Below are positions 12,475 to 13,220 of a DNA stretch of 13,220 nucleotides, piece by piece. Every line of letters begins with the position of its first letter. Position 1 is the stretch's first letter. The position numbers and the translations under genes are program-made. The notes below the pieces were generated by a model. It did not search any database. It was given only the letters and a program-made list of their open reading frames with translations, and had not been told where the DNA came from. The DNA lies in contig DGTH01000030.1 of NCBI GenBank assembly GCA_002393705.1, positions 10,822 through 24,041 of the forward strand, given 5' to 3'. The stretch comes from Prevotella sp. UBA4341. GTDB taxonomy: Bacteria; Bacteroidota; Bacteroidia; Bacteroidales; Bacteroidaceae.

Positions 12475-13220
12475 TCATTTCTTAACAATTCGTTTCGTCA
12501 CGCCGACGGCCCCTGTAGGACAAACAAGCCGGCAGAGGTGACAGCCTACGCACTTCGTGCCTACCAGCCGGGGACGGCGTGTCTCTCTGTCGAAGACTAT
12601 GGCCTGGTGTCCGCCGTCACGACACGACAACTCACAACGTCCGCAACCTACACACATTTCCTTGTCGAACTTAGGATAGATGACGGTCGAACGGTCCAAG
12701 TTGTCAGGATTCAGGAACTTCGGCAACTCCTCGCCTACCAGCTGCTGCAGGTGCTGAACACCACGCTTCTTCATGTAGCGCTGCAGTCCGAGTACAAGGT
12801 CGTCAATGATGCGATAGCCATACTGCATGACGGCGGTACACACCTGCACGTTGCTACACCCTAACTGGATGAACTCCAGCGCGTCGCGCCATGTCTCGAT
12901 ACCCCCAATGCCGCTCAGCTCCGTCTTTTTCTGCATCTGGGCCAGTTCCAGGATATAGCGCAAGGCTATGGGGCGCACGGCACGTCCGGAATAACCGGAA
13001 ATGATACGGCGGCCTGTCACCTCGGCATCGACCCGCATCGTCACCGACTTGATGGTGTTAATGGCCGACACAGCGTCGGCACCCGCCTCGACGCAGGCCT
13101 CGGCAGGTTCCGTAATATGGGTAATGTTAGGAGTCATTTTCGGTATGACGGGAATCTTTACGCTCCGCTTCACCATGGCCGTGTATTCCCTCACCAGCTC
13201 AGGCATCTGCCCTACGTCGC
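12475..13220 (-). CDS. preA: Dihydropyrimidine dehydrogenase PreA-like subunit (5' end beyond the window)
   Basis: The C-terminal 248 residues of an FMN/iron-sulfur enzyme of the dihydroorotate/dihydropyrimidine dehydrogenase group. PreA with PreT reduces uracil or thymine using NADH. The frame continues to the right edge (...DVGQMPELVREYTAMVKRS), so the ATG at 13206 is internal. Visible barrel motifs are VIPKMTPNITHI, GADAVSAINTI, SGYSGRAVRPIALRYI, SGIGGIETWRDALEFIQLG and NVQVCTAVMQYG. Two [4Fe-4S] ferredoxin clusters follow: CVGCGRCELSC and CVGCHLCRLVCP. The order of the barrel before the clusters is that of PreA. The true substrate could differ in an anaerobe. PreT is not in view. Confidence 0.9.
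   Translation of the reverse strand, partial: DVGQMPELVREYTAMVKRSVKIPVIPKMTPNITHITEPAEACVEAGADAVSAINTIKSVTMRVDAEVTGRRIISGYSGRAVRPIALRYILELAQMQKKTELSGIGGIETWRDALEFIQLGCSNVQVCTAVMQYGYRIIDDLVLGLQRYMKKRGVQHLQQLVGEELPKFLNPDNLDRSTVIYPKFDKEMCVGCGRCELSCRDGGHQAIVFDRETRRPRLVGTKCVGCHLCRLVCPTGAVGVTKRIVKK

Overview
The window looks like a chromosomal segment of a Bacteroidales bacterium, most likely Prevotella or a close relative. Three things point there. The best promoters have the Bacteroidetes form TTTG-N20-TAnnTTTG. Shine-Dalgarno sequences are weak or absent. The proteins (C69 dipeptidase, M23 peptidase with a long C-terminal part, short-form CstA, GH73-LysM glucosaminidase) have the shapes usual in that group. 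No tRNA, rRNA, CRISPR array, prophage or transposase gene was seen. The genes are mostly housekeeping; the unusual content is repeat DNA.

Left block (1-8313, all minus strand). A tight run reads cstA (carbon-starvation-type transporter), a small outer-membrane beta-barrel protein, nadC (NAD synthesis), an M23 metallopeptidase, a C69 dipeptidase, engB (ribosome-assembly GTPase) and a Uup-like ABC-F ATPase cut by the left edge. Gaps are short or negative. The only convincing promoter seen is the one before cstA, so the genes may be largely co-transcribed.

Middle (8314-9669). Divergent promoters drive cstA leftward and a periplasmic cyclophilin-type peptidyl-prolyl isomerase rightward. A 107-bp MITE-like inverted repeat sits in the isomerase leader. 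Downstream are a 17-bp perfect hairpin, a weak plus-strand promoter without a clear gene, and a hairpin built of 7-bp units.

Right block (9670-13220, all minus strand). A preA-like dihydropyrimidine dehydrogenase subunit (cut by the right edge) ends at a long terminator-like hairpin. That hairpin contains the promoter of leuB. leuB overlaps a secreted TPR protein gene, which is followed by a secreted glucosaminidase with two LysM domains.

The most noteworthy signals are repeats. Three different 7-bp tandem repeats lie in or beside the glucosaminidase gene. One encodes its signal-peptide core and would switch the gene off if the copy number changed by one. Two palindromic elements of similar build lie in the window, one inside the ABC-F reading frame and one in the isomerase leader. 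An 8-bp-periodic repeat directly precedes the ABC-F start codon.
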